Below, in pieces: positions 35,629 to 43,116 of a DNA stretch of 61,062 nucleotides. Position 1 is the first letter of the stretch, and every line of letters begins with the position of its first letter. Both the position numbers and the translations under genes were made by a program. Below the pieces are notes generated by a model that made no database searches, had not been told where the DNA came from, and worked only from the letters and a program-made list of their open reading frames with translations. Source of the stretch: CAYNWT01 sp964450955 (lineage in GTDB: Bacteria; Planctomycetota; Planctomycetia; Planctomycetales; Planctomycetaceae); NCBI GenBank assembly GCA_964450955.1, contig CAYVFI010000039.1, positions 1-61,062 of the forward strand. The letters are read 5' to 3'.

Positions 35629-36660
35629 TCACAGCGGCATGACAGCGCGTTCGGCCGCTAGCCGCGCGACGGCGACGGCGCAGGCGGCTTCGGCTGTAGC
35701 GGAGTCGTAAATTTCGTTGAGAACCGTGACTTGTGCGTTTTTGAGGACGCTGTGTTCGCTGACGATCAGTTTGCCCAGAAAACTGCCGCTGCCGGAGATC
35801 AGTACGTGCGGCGGTGAAGCCGGTTCTGGCAGTCGATTGCGAACCTTGTCGATACAGCCGCGGATGCGTTGCTTTTGCACATCGTGCAGGAAGTCGGCCA
35901 TGTCTGTAATTTCGGCGGCGGTGAGTTCTGTTCGATCGCAGCACAGCATGCGAGCCAACCGGTCGGCCGCGCATGCTTTTGTGGCGGGTCGTCCGTTGGC
36001 GGTGTCGGTGTCGTCGGGCCGTTCGTCAATCAGGCCCAGTAGTAGGTTCACATCCAAAGTTGTGGCGAACACTTCTGCTGCCATCGGACAATGAGCGTCG
36101 CGGATCGGGATGGAATGAGCCATTGAGAACACTGGTGTCCTGCGAACGCCCGTGTAAAGCAGTTCGCCGACCAGCAGGCGTTCGACGTCTGTCATTCCAG
36201 TCGCGACGGGCGAACCGTCCAGTAGTGGAATGATATCTGTTGTTGAGGTGCCGATGTCCAGCAGAAGAGCCGGCCCGGCCGGAACCACGCGTCCAACCCA
36301 TGTTGCCAAAGCGTGCCAGTTGGCCGCGGCGACAAGGTGGGGGATCTCACAGGCAATTTCCGGGCTGATGAACTCAGCACCGGTCTGCCACACAAACACA
36401 GGTTTGCCGCCGGCAACAGTAAGAACGTGTTCCAAAATGTGGCTGACGCCTTGGCTTTTGGTCTCAAAACAGTCAGCCAACTCTGCCGTCATGGTGACGG
36501 CGAACGCTTTTGGTTCGTCCAAACCTGCGATCAGTTCTTGTAGCTTCGTCGCCAGATTTTGTGGTTCCTGCCAAATTGGGAACGCGCAGGAAGCGGCCTT
36601 TCCAAGCGTGTTGGCAGCCTTGATGTTGGCTCCGCCGATATCGAGTCCAATGAAGTTCAC
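35629..36660 (-). CDS. MfnF-like protein of methanofuran synthesis (hydantoinase/oxoprolinase fold)
   Basis: 343 residues from a GTG complementary to 36658-36660. The ASKHA-type ATPase features are DIGGANIKAA at residues 7-16 and LLLDIGTSTTDIIPL around residue 133. The family joins the furan phosphate to the tyramine-glutamate part of methanofuran in archaea, and a related gene occurs in bacterial tetrahydromethanopterin clusters of methylotrophs. With FhcA and FhcB in the same window, the methanofuran link is well supported. A hydantoinase function is the less likely alternative. The upstream region is shared with hppA, which diverges. Confidence 0.82.
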   Translation of the reverse strand: MNFIGLDIGGANIKAANTLGKAASCAFPIWQEPQNLATKLQELIAGLDEPKAFAVTMTAELADCFETKSQGVSHILEHVLTVAGGKPVFVWQTGAEFISPEIACEIPHLVAAANWHALATWVGRVVPAGPALLLDIGTSTTDIIPLLDGSPVATGMTDVERLLVGELLYTGVRRTPVFSMAHSIPIRDAHCPMAAEVFATTLDVNLLLGLIDERPDDTDTANGRPATKACAADRLARMLCCDRTELTAAEITDMADFLHDVQKQRIRGCIDKVRNRLPEPASPPHVLISGSGSFLGKLIVSEHSVLKNAQVTVLNEIYDSATAEAACAVAVARLAAERAVMPL

Positions 36661-36714
36661 GAGGGTCTCGCTGAAGTTGAACCGGGAATGTGTGAAGATC
36701 GCGTTTATAATTTG

Positions 36715-36744
36715 TTGACAATAAAAGAGAGCCACCACTACACT
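36715..36744 (+). promoter_or_regulatory. Sigma-70-like promoter for hppA
   Basis: TTGACA (36715-36720), 18 bases, TACACT (36739-36744). It points at hppA, whose start is 280 bases downstream, leaving a leader of about 274 bases. Confidence 0.6.
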
Positions 36745-36757
36745 CGCGCGATACCGT

Positions 36758-36797
36758 GAATCAGGCAATTTTCTGATTCGTCGCCGCGCTCCGGCGA
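36758..36797 (+). promoter_or_regulatory. Two hairpins in the hppA leader
   Basis: GAATCAG-GCAATTTT-CTGATTC (36758-36779) and TCGCCG-CGCTC-CGGCGA (36781-36797) are perfect 7- and 6-bp stems, starting about seven bases after the predicted transcription start. Confidence 0.5.
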
Positions 36798-37024
36798 GGC
36801 AGTATATTGAGGTCGCTTCCACTTCGTATTGATTGGCAGGATGGCTCTTAGCCACCAATTTCCGAATCATCGTAACGAATGCGACAAGCGCGCGCGGATG
36901 TGGATCGCGCCCCGACGGCAGCCACGACTGATGGCCGTCACTTCCCTCGTCGAACCGCATGGAATTTCCGTTGTGAGTTCGCCTGATGCACCTGCTGAGA
37001 CAGACAACGAAACGTGAGCAAACC

Positions 37025-39661
37025 ATGAAGTTAAACTCCCTGACCCAAACAGCCTCGCGCTGGTCAGTTTGCTTTCTAATCGTGATGGCAATGGTAGCCA
37101 CCGCGGCCCCTGTGTTCGCGCAGGATAATTCTGAGCCTGCCGCGGCTACGGAATCTGCTGAAACAACACCCGCGGCTGAAATGGTTCATTCGACAGACTT
37201 CATGGTGATCTTCCTGTGGTTGGTCGCTTTGTCGGGTGCGTTGGCTGCGTTGTTTTTCGCGTGGAAATTCTTCAGCTGGGTTGTTGCTCAGGATGAAGGC
37301 GACGAAAAGATGGTCTACATCGCGGAGAACGTCCGCGAAGGTGCCCGTGCGTATTTGAATCGGCAGTACAAAGTCGTATCGATTTTCTTCGTTGTGACTT
37401 CAATCACGCTCACGATTTTTGCATACGTGTTTGAAGCGCAGTCGAACTGGGTTCCATTCGCGTTTGTGACTGGTGGGCTGTTTTCCGGTCTGGCTGGTTG
37501 GTTCGGAATGAAGACCGCCACACTGGCAAGTTCTCGAACCGCGCAGGGTGCGAAGACATCGCTTAACGATGGCTTGCAGGTTGCGTTCAAGTCGGGTGCT
37601 GTGATGGGCCTGGTTGTTGTTGGTCTGGGTCTGTTGGACATCTGCCTGTGGTTTGCGGTTCTTAACTGGCTGCTGCCAATGATTAGTCCTGCGAAAAGCA
37701 TGGACCTGGCTGAGATTACTGTGACGATGCTTTGCTTTGGGATGGGAGCCAGCTGTCAGGCTTTGTTCGCTCGCGTCGGCGGCGGTATCTTCACCAAGGC
37801 GGCCGATGTTGGAGCCGACCTGGTCGGTAAAGTTGAAGCCGGTATTCCTGAAGACGATCCGCGTAACCCGGCGACGATTGCTGACAACGTGGGCGACAAT
37901 GTTGGCGACGTGGCCGGCATGGGTGCCGATCTCTACGAATCGTATTGCGGTTCTATTCTTGCCAGTGCCGCGCTGGGTGTGGCTGCGTTTCGCGGTTTCG
38001 AACAGATGCAGTACATGATGCTGCTATTGCCAATGGTTCTGGCCGGTGTCGGTATTGCCGTGTCGATTGGCGGGATTCACCTGGTCAAAGCCGAAGAAGG
38101 TGCGACTCAAAGGAACCTGCTGAAGGCGTTGGCTCGCGGAATTGATGGTAGCGCGGTTTTGGTGGGTGTGCTTGCGTTGCTTCTGGTGTGGCTGATTTTG
38201 GTTATTCCGTCTGGCGGCGTTGAGGGCCTGGCCGAATCGGGCTTGCCGCACGGGTCGGCCCTGTTTGGTGTGTTCTTTGCGATTCTTACCGGTCTGATTG
38301 CTGGTTGGATTATTGGTAAGTGGACTGAGTACTCGACCAGCGAAGAGTTCGCTCCAACGCGACGTATCGCCGATCAGGCTGCGACGGGTCCGGCGACAGT
38401 CATTATTGCCGGTTTGGCAGAAGGCTTTTACAGCGTTTCGGTTCCAGTCATGGTTGTCGGGGCGGCAATTATCCTGGCATTCGGATCCTGCACTGGCTTC
38501 GCATTCAATGATCCGCAACTTTTCGCGATGGGACTTTACGGCGTCGCCATCGCGGCCGTTGGAATGCTAAGCACGCTGGGGATTACTTTGGCAACGGACG
38601 CATACGGACCGATTGCTGACAACGCAGGTGGTAACGCTGAGATGAGCGGTCAGGATCCGAAGGTTCGCGAACGAACCGATGCCCTGGATAGTCTTGGAAA
38701 CACAACGGCTGCAACCGGTAAGGGTTTCGCCATCGGTTCTGCGGCTCTGACAGCGCTGGCTTTGATGGCCGCGTACCTGGAAGAAGTACGAGTCGGCTTT
38801 GAACGCTGGGGCGACAAGCAAGCGGCGATTGTCGTGTCCAACGACCTGGACGACGCGACTGTCGTGAAGCTTAGTCCGTCAGCGATGGCAGTCAATCCAG
38901 GTGGGAGACTGGGGCACGTGACGTACCTACTGTTCCCTCAGGGCAACCGCGAAGATTCGCTGCTGAATGCGTTCAACGAACAGAAGGTTGGCGAGACGAT
39001 TGAAGGCATGAACCTTGCGACTTTGGTCGAACAAAACAAAGCCGTCCGTAACCTTGACGCGACGATGCCCGACTATAGTCGCTACTACGACTTTTCATTA
39101 ATGAACCCGAAGGTCCTGGTTGGGATGTTTATTGGCGTCATGTTGGCCTTCGTATTCTGTGCCATGACCATGAAAGCGGTCGGCCGCGCGGCCGGGGCAA
39201 TGGTGGAAGAAGTGCGCAGGCAGTTCCGTGAGATCAAAGGCATCATGGAAGGGGAGGCCGAACCGGAATACGCAAGTTGCGTCGCCATTAGTACCGCGGC
39301 CGCTCAAAGAGAAATGGTCGCACCCGCGTTCCTGGCTCTCTTCGCTCCGGTGGCCGTTGGATTCGTTCTGGGTGTTGGCGGAGTCATGGGCATGTTGGCC
39401 GGTGGCTTAACCGGCGGGTTCGCTTTGGCAATCATGATGGCCAACGCCGGCGGTTCATGGGACAACGCCAAGAAGTACGTCGAATCTGGCAAGCACGGCG
39501 GTAAGGGCACTGAGGCTCACAAAGCCACTGTCGTCGGAGACACCGTCGGCGACCCGTTTAAAGACACAAGCGGTCCCAGCCTGAACATCCTCATCAAACT
39601 GATGAGTATGGTCTCAGTCGTCTTCGCCGGCCTAATTGTCCAATACGCCCTCAACTTCTAA
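37025..39661 (+). CDS. hppA: Membrane-bound ion-pumping pyrophosphatase
   Basis: 878 residues from the ATG at 37025, against about 700 for most relatives. The pump core shows VGADLVGKVEAGIPEDDP and DNVGDNVGDVAGMGADLYES near residue 270, and GDTVGDPFKDTSGPSLNIL at the end. Near residue 560, GNTTAATGKGFAIGS has Ala where K+-independent enzymes carry Lys, so the K+-dependent class is likely. H+ against Na+ transport cannot be decided by eye. Two additions stand out: an N-terminal signal-like segment with an Ala/Glu/Thr-rich linker, and about 100 extra residues (about 583-690) between two membrane helices, probably outside the cytoplasm. Repeat A starts on the base after the stop. Confidence 0.93.
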   Translation: MKLNSLTQTASRWSVCFLIVMAMVATAAPVFAQDNSEPAAATESAETTPAAEMVHSTDFMVIFLWLVALSGALAALFFAWKFFSWVVAQDEGDEKMVYIAENVREGARAYLNRQYKVVSIFFVVTSITLTIFAYVFEAQSNWVPFAFVTGGLFSGLAGWFGMKTATLASSRTAQGAKTSLNDGLQVAFKSGAVMGLVVVGLGLLDICLWFAVLNWLLPMISPAKSMDLAEITVTMLCFGMGASCQALFARVGGGIFTKAADVGADLVGKVEAGIPEDDPRNPATIADNVGDNVGDVAGMGADLYESYCGSILASAALGVAAFRGFEQMQYMMLLLPMVLAGVGIAVSIGGIHLVKAEEGATQRNLLKALARGIDGSAVLVGVLALLLVWLILVIPSGGVEGLAESGLPHGSALFGVFFAILTGLIAGWIIGKWTEYSTSEEFAPTRRIADQAATGPATVIIAGLAEGFYSVSVPVMVVGAAIILAFGSCTGFAFNDPQLFAMGLYGVAIAAVGMLSTLGITLATDAYGPIADNAGGNAEMSGQDPKVRERTDALDSLGNTTAATGKGFAIGSAALTALALMAAYLEEVRVGFERWGDKQAAIVVSNDLDDATVVKLSPSAMAVNPGGRLGHVTYLLFPQGNREDSLLNAFNEQKVGETIEGMNLATLVEQNKAVRNLDATMPDYSRYYDFSLMNPKVLVGMFIGVMLAFVFCAMTMKAVGRAAGAMVEEVRRQFREIKGIMEGEAEPEYASCVAISTAAAQREMVAPAFLALFAPVAVGFVLGVGGVMGMLAGGLTGGFALAIMMANAGGSWDNAKKYVESGKHGGKGTEAHKATVVGDTVGDPFKDTSGPSLNILIKLMSMVSVVFAGLIVQYALNF

Positions 39662-39700
39662 CCAACGTTCCGTTGGATCGGTATCCGGTGGGTGGATGTT
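39662..39700 (+). repeat. Two-hairpin repeat A, copy 4 (abuts the hppA stop codon)
   Basis: CCAACG-TTC-CGTTGG (39662-39676) starts on the base after the hppA TAA, then ATCGG-TAT-CCGGT (39677-39689) and GGGTGG. Confidence 0.85.
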
Positions 39701-39960
39701 GCGTTGATGCGACGTGTATCTTTGGTTGAACGCGTTTGGGTTTGGTTGTTCGGATCTGTAGTGGACGAGGCAACGAGTCCCGGACGTTCTCTACGGTTCG
39801 GGGACTCGTAGCCTCGTCCACTACGGGCTTGGGTCCTGACTGGCGTCGTCACCGGACTGTGCAGTGGTAGGTGGATGTTGCGTTGATGCGACGTGTATTC
39901 TTGGTTGAACGCGTTTGGGTTCGGCTGTTTGGATCTGTAGTGGACGAGGCAACCAGGACC
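39691..39960 (+). repeat. Direct duplication carrying repeat B
   Basis: The segment starting GGTGGATGTTGCGTTGATGC at 39691 recurs at 39870, 179 bases later, with only a few changes over about 90 bases up to GTAGTGGACGAGGCAAC. Each copy leads into a repeat B. Confidence 0.85.
39758..39826. repeat. Palindromic repeat B, copy 4
   Basis: GTAGTGGACGAGGCAACGAG pairs with CTCGTAGCCTCGTCCACTAC; the centre is about 20 bases. The most regular short copy in the window. Confidence 0.9.
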
Positions 39961-40097
39961 GGGTGTTGTATAAGGTTAGGGGACTCGTATGCTAGAACAC
40001 AAAAGGCGGNNNNNNNNNNNNNNNNNNNNTGTGCCCTCGCCTCTGTGGGGGGGTTTTTCTGTCGGGGGGGGCTCCCCCCCCCCCGCCCCACTACGGG
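39937..40097. repeat. Palindromic repeat B, copy 5 (degenerate, contains an assembly gap)
   Basis: The left arm GTAGTGGACGAGGCAACCAG is followed by a partial centre, 20 N, long G and C runs, and CCCACTACGGG at the right end. The sequence quality around the gap looks poor. Confidence 0.6.
40010..40029. other. Assembly gap (20 N)
   Basis: Run of N inside repeat B copy 5, flanked by homopolymer-rich bases. Confidence 1.
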
Positions 40098-40147
40098 CTG
40101 AAGCCTGGATCGGCGACCCTCACTCGACCGCGCGGCCCTTCTGCCCA

Positions 40148-40180
40148 GGGGATTCCTTGTTGGATATTGGATATTCCCCA
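40148..40180 (-). repeat. Repeat C, copy 3 (reverse)
   Basis: Reverse complement of GGGAATATCCAATATCCAAC plus AAGGAATCCCC, about 50 bases beyond the right end of repeat B copy 5. Confidence 0.85.
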
Positions 40181-40324
40181 TCGTCTATCCGGTCCGCGTC
40201 CGACTAGGACTCTGGCTCGCCGGCCCCCCAAATTCTGGTTCTCTCTACATTCCAGGCGAACGCTAAGGCGGCAACGCTTGTCATCAGGGCAGCATCCTGC
40301 CATCGTCCTCGTCTAAACGGATCC

Positions 40325-40867
40325 ATGAATACACAGCATTTCCAGCAGCGGAGCACTCAAGTGTCCGACGAACCAGAGACACCGGACGAAGAATCAGCCG
40401 AACCTGTTATCGATCGTTCATTCGATACTGAGGTTGCGGCTGTACGTAGCCGTTCTGATGAAGCGATTGCTGAAAGTCGAGCGAACGCGATTGTGGCCGC
40501 GAAGATTGCGGACGAATATCGCAGTAAAGAAATTGTGATTTTGGATCTCACCGGAATCACGCCCATCGTGGACTTCTTTGTGGTCGCGACCGGTGCCACC
40601 AGGCGACAGATGCATGCTGTGGCCGAAGAAGTTGACAGAGTGTTCGAACAGACTGGTTCTCCTCGCGTTGGCCTGGAAGGGTATCGCGAAAGCAGTTGGA
40701 TTCTTCAGGACTACGGCGACATCGTGTTACACGTCTTCACTGATGAGATGCGAAAACTGTACGATCTCGAACGCCTGTATGCCGACGCCCCTCGGGTAGA
40801 GTGGCAGGAGCCAAAACCCAACGCGGCCGAACAGGCGCCGGCCGAACCGACCGAACCGACCGAATAG
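40325..40867 (+). CDS. rsfS: Ribosomal silencing factor RsfS (Iojap family)
   Basis: 180 residues. The conserved part spans about residues 55-155: AAKIADEYRSKEIVILDLTGITPIVDFFVVATGATRRQMHAVAEEVDRVFE, then GLEGYRESSWILQDYGDIVLHVFTDEMRKLYDLERLYADAPRV. RsfS binds ribosomal protein L14 and stops subunit joining in starvation. The first 50 residues and the Pro/Ala/Glu tail are acidic additions to the usual 105-120 residues. argS follows after 77 bases on the same strand. Confidence 0.92.
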   Translation: MNTQHFQQRSTQVSDEPETPDEESAEPVIDRSFDTEVAAVRSRSDEAIAESRANAIVAAKIADEYRSKEIVILDLTGITPIVDFFVVATGATRRQMHAVAEEVDRVFEQTGSPRVGLEGYRESSWILQDYGDIVLHVFTDEMRKLYDLERLYADAPRVEWQEPKPNAAEQAPAEPTEPTE

Positions 40868-40944
40868 ACGCATCACGCGGCAAACGGTTCTCGGTTCTAA
40901 CGTCAGTCGGGCTATGCATTGATTGAGACTAAGCGACGCAAGTT

Positions 40945-42891
40945 ATGAGCATCTTCCAGGAACTCAAGAGCCGATTCAGTGCGGCTCTGTCATCTGTGAC
41001 CGACACGCCGGATCAGTACCTCGACATGATTCGAGCGTCGCAGGATCCGAAGTTTGGTGACTTCCAGGCCAACTTCGCCATGCCCCTGGCCAAGAAAGCC
41101 GGCAAGAACCCACGCGAGGTGGCTCAGAAAATTTGCGACGCATTGGACGTGTCCGACTTCTGCGACGCGCCTGAAATCGCGGGCCCTGGTTTCATTAATC
41201 TGCGATTGAAACAGGAGTGGCTTGAACCGCAGCTCACGAAGCAGTTCGCGGACGATCGATGTGGCGTTGCCACGGTTGCTGAACCAAGGCACTTTGTCGT
41301 GGACTTCTCGTCGCCGAACGTCGCCAAGCCCATGCACGTCGGGCACCTGCGAAGTTCGGTCATCGGCGATGCGATTAGTCGGATCCTCAGGTTCCTCGGT
41401 CACAAAGTGACATCTGACAATCATATCGGCGACTGGGGCACTCAGTTTGGGATGATCATCTACGGGTATCGAAACTTCGCAGACCAGGCTGCCTACGAAG
41501 CGAACCCAGTGGCTGAACTGGCGCGACTGTATCGGTTGGTGAACCAGATTCAGGACTACCACGACGCGGTCGCGAATATCCCGGAACTCGAAACGCAGCT
41601 CACACAGAAGCAGGAGTTCCTCGCGAAGCAGGAGGCAGATCTGGATGCATCTGACAAAAAGGCAAAGAAGGCTCTAAAGAAGCTTCGATCAGACGTCGCC
41701 GGTCTGCAGGAGAAACTAAAAAGCGAGAACGCAAAGGTTGCCGCACTGGATGCGGACGCTGAACTCAAAGCCTGCGCCGCCGCTCACCAAAACATCAAAG
41801 TCGATTCTCGCAACGAGACCGCAAAGCTGCACAAGGGTGACGAAGAAAACCTGAAGCTGTGGAACCAATTCCTGCCCGAGTGTCTGAAAGAACTACAGGC
41901 TGTCTACGACAGGCTGGATATCAGCTTTGACGTCGTGCTGGGCGAAAGTTTCTACCAGCCGATGCTTGCAGGTGTCGTCGACAAACTAAAGGCGGCAGGG
42001 ATTGCCAGCGAAAGCAACGGCGCGATGTGCGTCTTTGTGGAGGACAAGGCGGCCCCGTTTATTGTTCAGAAAGCGGATGGTGCGTTCACGTATGGAACCA
42101 CAGATCTTGCCACTATCGACTACCGAGTTAACGAACTTAACGCCGACGAAGCGCTGTACGTAGTTGATGCGAGGCAAAGCGAACACTTCGACCTGTTGTA
42201 CGCCACCGCGGCCAAGTGGGGGTTCGACGAAATCAAGTTGAACCATGTCAAGTTTGGAACCGTAATGGACCAAACCGGCAAGCCGTATAAGACCAGGTCG
42301 GGCGACACCGTTGGGCTAATGGGACTACTGGATGAAGCCGTCGCTCGCGCGCGAGTAATCGTTGATAAGAACGACGAAGGGCGGAACGCGTTAAGTGACG
42401 ACGAGCGACAACAGGTCGCAGAGATTGTTGGCCTGGGCGGCGTGAAGTACGCTGATCTAAGTCACAACCGAGAAAGCGATTACAAGTTCGACTGGGACGC
42501 GATGCTGGCGACAACCGGCGACACGGCAACGTATATCCAATACGCGTATGCCCGAGTCCGGGGTATTTTTGAACGCGGCGGGCTGGATGCGGGTGCCGTC
42601 AGTGGTGGGGATATTCAGATTACCCACGACAGCGAGCGAGCTCTGGCGCTTCAGCTACTGCAATTTGGTGACGCGGTGAGGAGCTGCGCGACTGATTTTC
42701 GGCCCAACCTGCTGACGACTTACCTGTTCGCAACGGCCAATCAGTTCAGTACCTTCTTCAACGATTGTCCGGTTCTCAAGGCTGAAGATCCGGCCGTTCG
42801 AACCAGCCGGCTGCTACTTTGCGAATTGACCGCGAAGGTGCTGAAGCAGGGACTGGCGCTGTTGGGAATCTCAACTGCCGAGCGCATGTAG
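40945..42891 (+). CDS. argS: Arginyl-tRNA synthetase with coiled-coil insert
   Basis: 648 residues. The class I signature is FSSPNVAKPMHVGHLRSSVIGD (HVGH as the HIGH motif) and DNHIGDWGTQFGMIIYGY follows. The N-terminal additional domain and the C-terminal DALR-type anticodon-binding domain (ending GLALLGISTAERM) are present. KMSKS is degenerate, as usual for bacterial ArgS. Between about residues 210 and 285 there is a charged coiled coil (TQKQEFLAKQEADLDASDKKAKKALKKL…) where relatives have a short connector. The insert should form an antiparallel hairpin without disturbing the active site; its purpose is unknown. Confidence 0.93.
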   Translation: MSIFQELKSRFSAALSSVTDTPDQYLDMIRASQDPKFGDFQANFAMPLAKKAGKNPREVAQKICDALDVSDFCDAPEIAGPGFINLRLKQEWLEPQLTKQFADDRCGVATVAEPRHFVVDFSSPNVAKPMHVGHLRSSVIGDAISRILRFLGHKVTSDNHIGDWGTQFGMIIYGYRNFADQAAYEANPVAELARLYRLVNQIQDYHDAVANIPELETQLTQKQEFLAKQEADLDASDKKAKKALKKLRSDVAGLQEKLKSENAKVAALDADAELKACAAAHQNIKVDSRNETAKLHKGDEENLKLWNQFLPECLKELQAVYDRLDISFDVVLGESFYQPMLAGVVDKLKAAGIASESNGAMCVFVEDKAAPFIVQKADGAFTYGTTDLATIDYRVNELNADEALYVVDARQSEHFDLLYATAAKWGFDEIKLNHVKFGTVMDQTGKPYKTRSGDTVGLMGLLDEAVARARVIVDKNDEGRNALSDDERQQVAEIVGLGGVKYADLSHNRESDYKFDWDAMLATTGDTATYIQYAYARVRGIFERGGLDAGAVSGGDIQITHDSERALALQLLQFGDAVRSCATDFRPNLLTTYLFATANQFSTFFNDCPVLKAEDPAVRTSRLLLCELTAKVLKQGLALLGISTAERM

Positions 42892-43116
42892 GCCGAATCC
42901 CTGAAAAACGTTGGTTTTGCGCGGCACGTCTGCTGGCCACCACGCGGTTGCAGAATCGGTACAACTGTTCTCGAACCATTAAGGCGGCCCGTTGAGGCCC
43001 GACCACGTCTGGTTCGAAGCGGAGTGCTTGAGAAACGCCCAAATGCAGGGGTATAGTGGCTGATAGGCCATTACCCATAAACCCCGCGCGCTAGCGTGCC
43101 GTCAGGTGTCGTTTCT

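Noticed and set aside
39658..40181. Minus-strand open frames containing VASSTTDPN repeats
   Set aside because: They are translations of repeat B and the local duplication, partly through N.
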